The notes beneath the pieces are model-generated. The model did no database searches and was not told the DNA's origin. It saw only the letters and a program-made list of their open reading frames with translations. The translations under genes were made by a program, and so were the position numbers. Shown one piece after another: positions 62,239-64,000 of a stretch of DNA of 64,000 bases. Within the stretch, counting starts at the first letter, position 1. The number at the start of each line of letters is the position of its first letter. Source of the stretch: Prunus persica (Eukaryota > Streptophyta > Magnoliopsida > Rosales > Rosaceae); the NCBI RefSeq assembly GCF_000346465.2, contig NC_034013.1, positions 5,191,791-5,255,790 on the forward strand, read 5' to 3'.

Positions 62239-64000
62239 GTTTTACTCTTTCTACTAAATTTCCTTCCCAGTTTTTCAATTTTGTAATTACACTTATTATC
62301 GCAATCAATCATTGTCAAGCTTCATATTCATACTTGGTAGGTTTCTGAGGTTCTATTTGGAGTAGACAATTTACATATGGTGGCATCTTAAAATAGATGA
62401 ATTTATAAAATGCAATTTAATACCATCAACTAAGTGTGGACCTTTTACTATCTTGCTTTATACATCCATCTCTAATGTGGACAGTTTCAATGTATTCCTG
62501 TTTCTCTAATTGCAAGACGCATGCACGTTCCACTTTTATGCTATATGTGTGACATATCCCGATAATGGGTGACACAGACATCAATTTCATGCCACTCTTG
62601 CCAAGAACTCATTCCTTTCACTACTTCTTGCCAATCAAGCATTGGCAAAAGTTTCATTCACTGGTGAAAAAAAGAAAATGGTACAAGGTCTGAAAATGAA
62701 AATAAATTACAGTAGTTTATTTGTTGTGAAAGTTTTGCCAAAAAGAAAAAGATGAAAGAAGATAATGTGTTCAGTTGGCAGGTTATTATTCTGACGAAAT
62801 AGAAAAGCTTAACAGGTGATTATAACACAGTTTACATGTCATAAAGTGTTGTTATTAACCCAGTATGATTACCAAGCCACATAAATGTTATCCTTGGTAG
62901 TGAACAACGGAGCAAGTACTGTTGTGTTAGGCTACTACAAAAATAATTATTAAAATTCAGTTGCCAATGACTGTTTGTTCTAGTGGCATCAATGTTTTCA
63001 AAGGAGCGGGCACACCTCATAGCAAGGTGCAATGGAAACAACCCAGAAGCTCCATTGTTTCACAAAAGTACTGAAAGGCATAAGCCTTTTGGGCTTTATA
63101 AATGAAAAAAAAAAAATTTCCCACTCCAGAACGATACCATTTGGAAGGGGTAACTTAAAAAATAAAAAGCAATGTGGAAAGAAGAAGCATTCTGCCTCCT
63201 GGTAATGGACAATTACCATCCCACGTTGATTCCTTAGATAAAGATGATAGTGATATTAGCTTGAATGAGGTCTTATTGATGAGGATTTGGATAGGTAAGC
63301 GTATTCTCTCTTTTGGAGCTGCTTTTTATGTTTTTGTCAATGATCTTATTGGTTGATCATTATTATTGTTGGGATTCTTATTTAAGTTGGATGATCTTAA
63401 ATATCATATGTTTTATGAATGACTATTAATATGTTTTTTTTCTTCATATATATTATTTGTGTAGAAGTTTTTAAAAAATAATAATAATTTGAAAGTCTTA
63501 TGCCGCAAGGCTTACATCTTGTCTTGCAAGACCCAAAATGCCTCGCATTAGGTGCATTCGCCTCTGAACACATTGAGTGGCATTAATCTCCACTTTGCTG
63601 GAGGTTTTGAGTTCAAACCTCATAGGCCGCAATTGTTGAACAGAAAATGTTTGGAGTTCACATGGCTATGCCTTAGTCCGTAATTGCATTCTTGTTGGAC
63701 TGGGTGGGCTGGTGGAATACAGAAGTAGGAGGTTTGAAAGGTTATGCCTCTTTTGTTATGTAGATTGTTTGGAAGAGGGGAGGAAAAGAGATGAACGTTT
63801 TATGGTGTAAAAACAAACATTGAATCAATGAACTGTTGCTATCAAGGTCTCTTTTTGAATGGATGAGAGGGTTGCATTTCCTTTTCTACTTTGTCAAATT
63901 TCCTTTGGAAGGTTTAGGGTTTGTTGTTTCTTTTTTCAATTTTTCCTGTTTTGGGTACTTTGGACACTTACTGCATACCATAGTATCCTTTTCTTGACGT
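62239..64000 (+). other. Long intron of the glycine-rich protein gene (to window end)
   Basis: The exon ending at 62238 has a good donor. I found none of the family's next exon before 64000. Two exon-like pieces were examined: 62341-62391, which hits a stop after 16 codons, and 63174-63293, an open frame ending at a donor-like GATAG|GTAAGC with no family resemblance. Near 63595-63635 a GAGTTCAAACC B-box-like motif suggests a SINE remnant. Confidence 0.5.

Noticed and set aside
62341..62391. Possible next exon of the glycine-rich protein (after GGTAG)
   Set aside because: Stops after 16 codons and does not resemble the family's next segment.
1..64000. CRISPR arrays, operons, bacterial-type systems
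   Set aside because: No spaced direct-repeat arrays of CRISPR type; intron-bearing genes show this is plant nuclear DNA.

Overview
This is a nuclear window from a flowering plant, most likely a woody rosid eudicot; Rosaceae is my guess from general look, not proven. The evidence is intron-rich GT-AG genes with plant-type proteins, AT-rich introns and intergenic DNA, and PIF/Harbinger, Mutator, LTR, SINE and LINE insertions. Two runs of exactly 100 N (16124-16223 and 39004-39103) are scaffold gaps, so this is a draft assembly.

Genes, left to right. (1) A RAE1/Gle2-type WD40 mRNA-export factor on the minus strand, coding exons 4913 down to 859, last exon off the left edge. (2) A CLASSY 3/4-type SNF2-like ATPase on the minus strand, 11852 to 7237, complete with three coding exons and 1226 codons plus stop. 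CLSY proteins steer RNA polymerase IV in RNA-directed DNA methylation. (3) A complete UPF1 RNA helicase (nonsense-mediated decay) on the plus strand, 25185-37307, with 29 coding exons that join in frame to about 1276 residues. (4) A large glycine-rich single-pass membrane protein of the Arabidopsis At5g11700/At4g32920 type on the plus strand, 49684 to past 62238, with 16 coding exons seen and the 3' part off the right edge. I rebuilt all exon chains by hand from splice sites; phases are consistent throughout.

The spaces between genes are filled with mobile DNA. 14001-17339 is a 3.3 kb element with TTA target duplications carrying only a broken Myb/SANT-like gene. Inside it sits a 183 bp Mutator-type MITE with a 10 bp target duplication. 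19721-23717 is a 4.0 kb PIF/Harbinger element with TAA duplications; its DDE transposase frame is open, while its Myb-like partner gene carries a 22 bp duplication and two nonsense codons. That element appears to have landed in an older element (about 19130-24140). 38602-39859 is a 1.26 kb element with long inverted repeats. 39949-46577 is a decayed 6.6 kb Mutator/FAR1-type element with about 250 bp inverted repeats, broken by a 2418 bp solo LTR (42142-44559, TSD TGACA) that contains a five-copy 95 bp tandem array. A complete tRNA-derived SINE with a 10 bp duplication (46908-47043) and a 5'-truncated LINE tail (about 48916-49018) follow.

Three of the four genes act on RNA fate (export, surveillance, small-RNA-guided silencing), but they are separated by kilobases of transposons and I see no shared regulation, so I read this as coincidence. 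I found no convincing new biological system. The most useful observations are the nested transposon history, the hairpin-within-TIR MITE, the LTR minisatellite, a GC-AG intron, a UPF1 donor site merged with a CT microsatellite, and a triple G-box plus telo-box upstream of UPF1.
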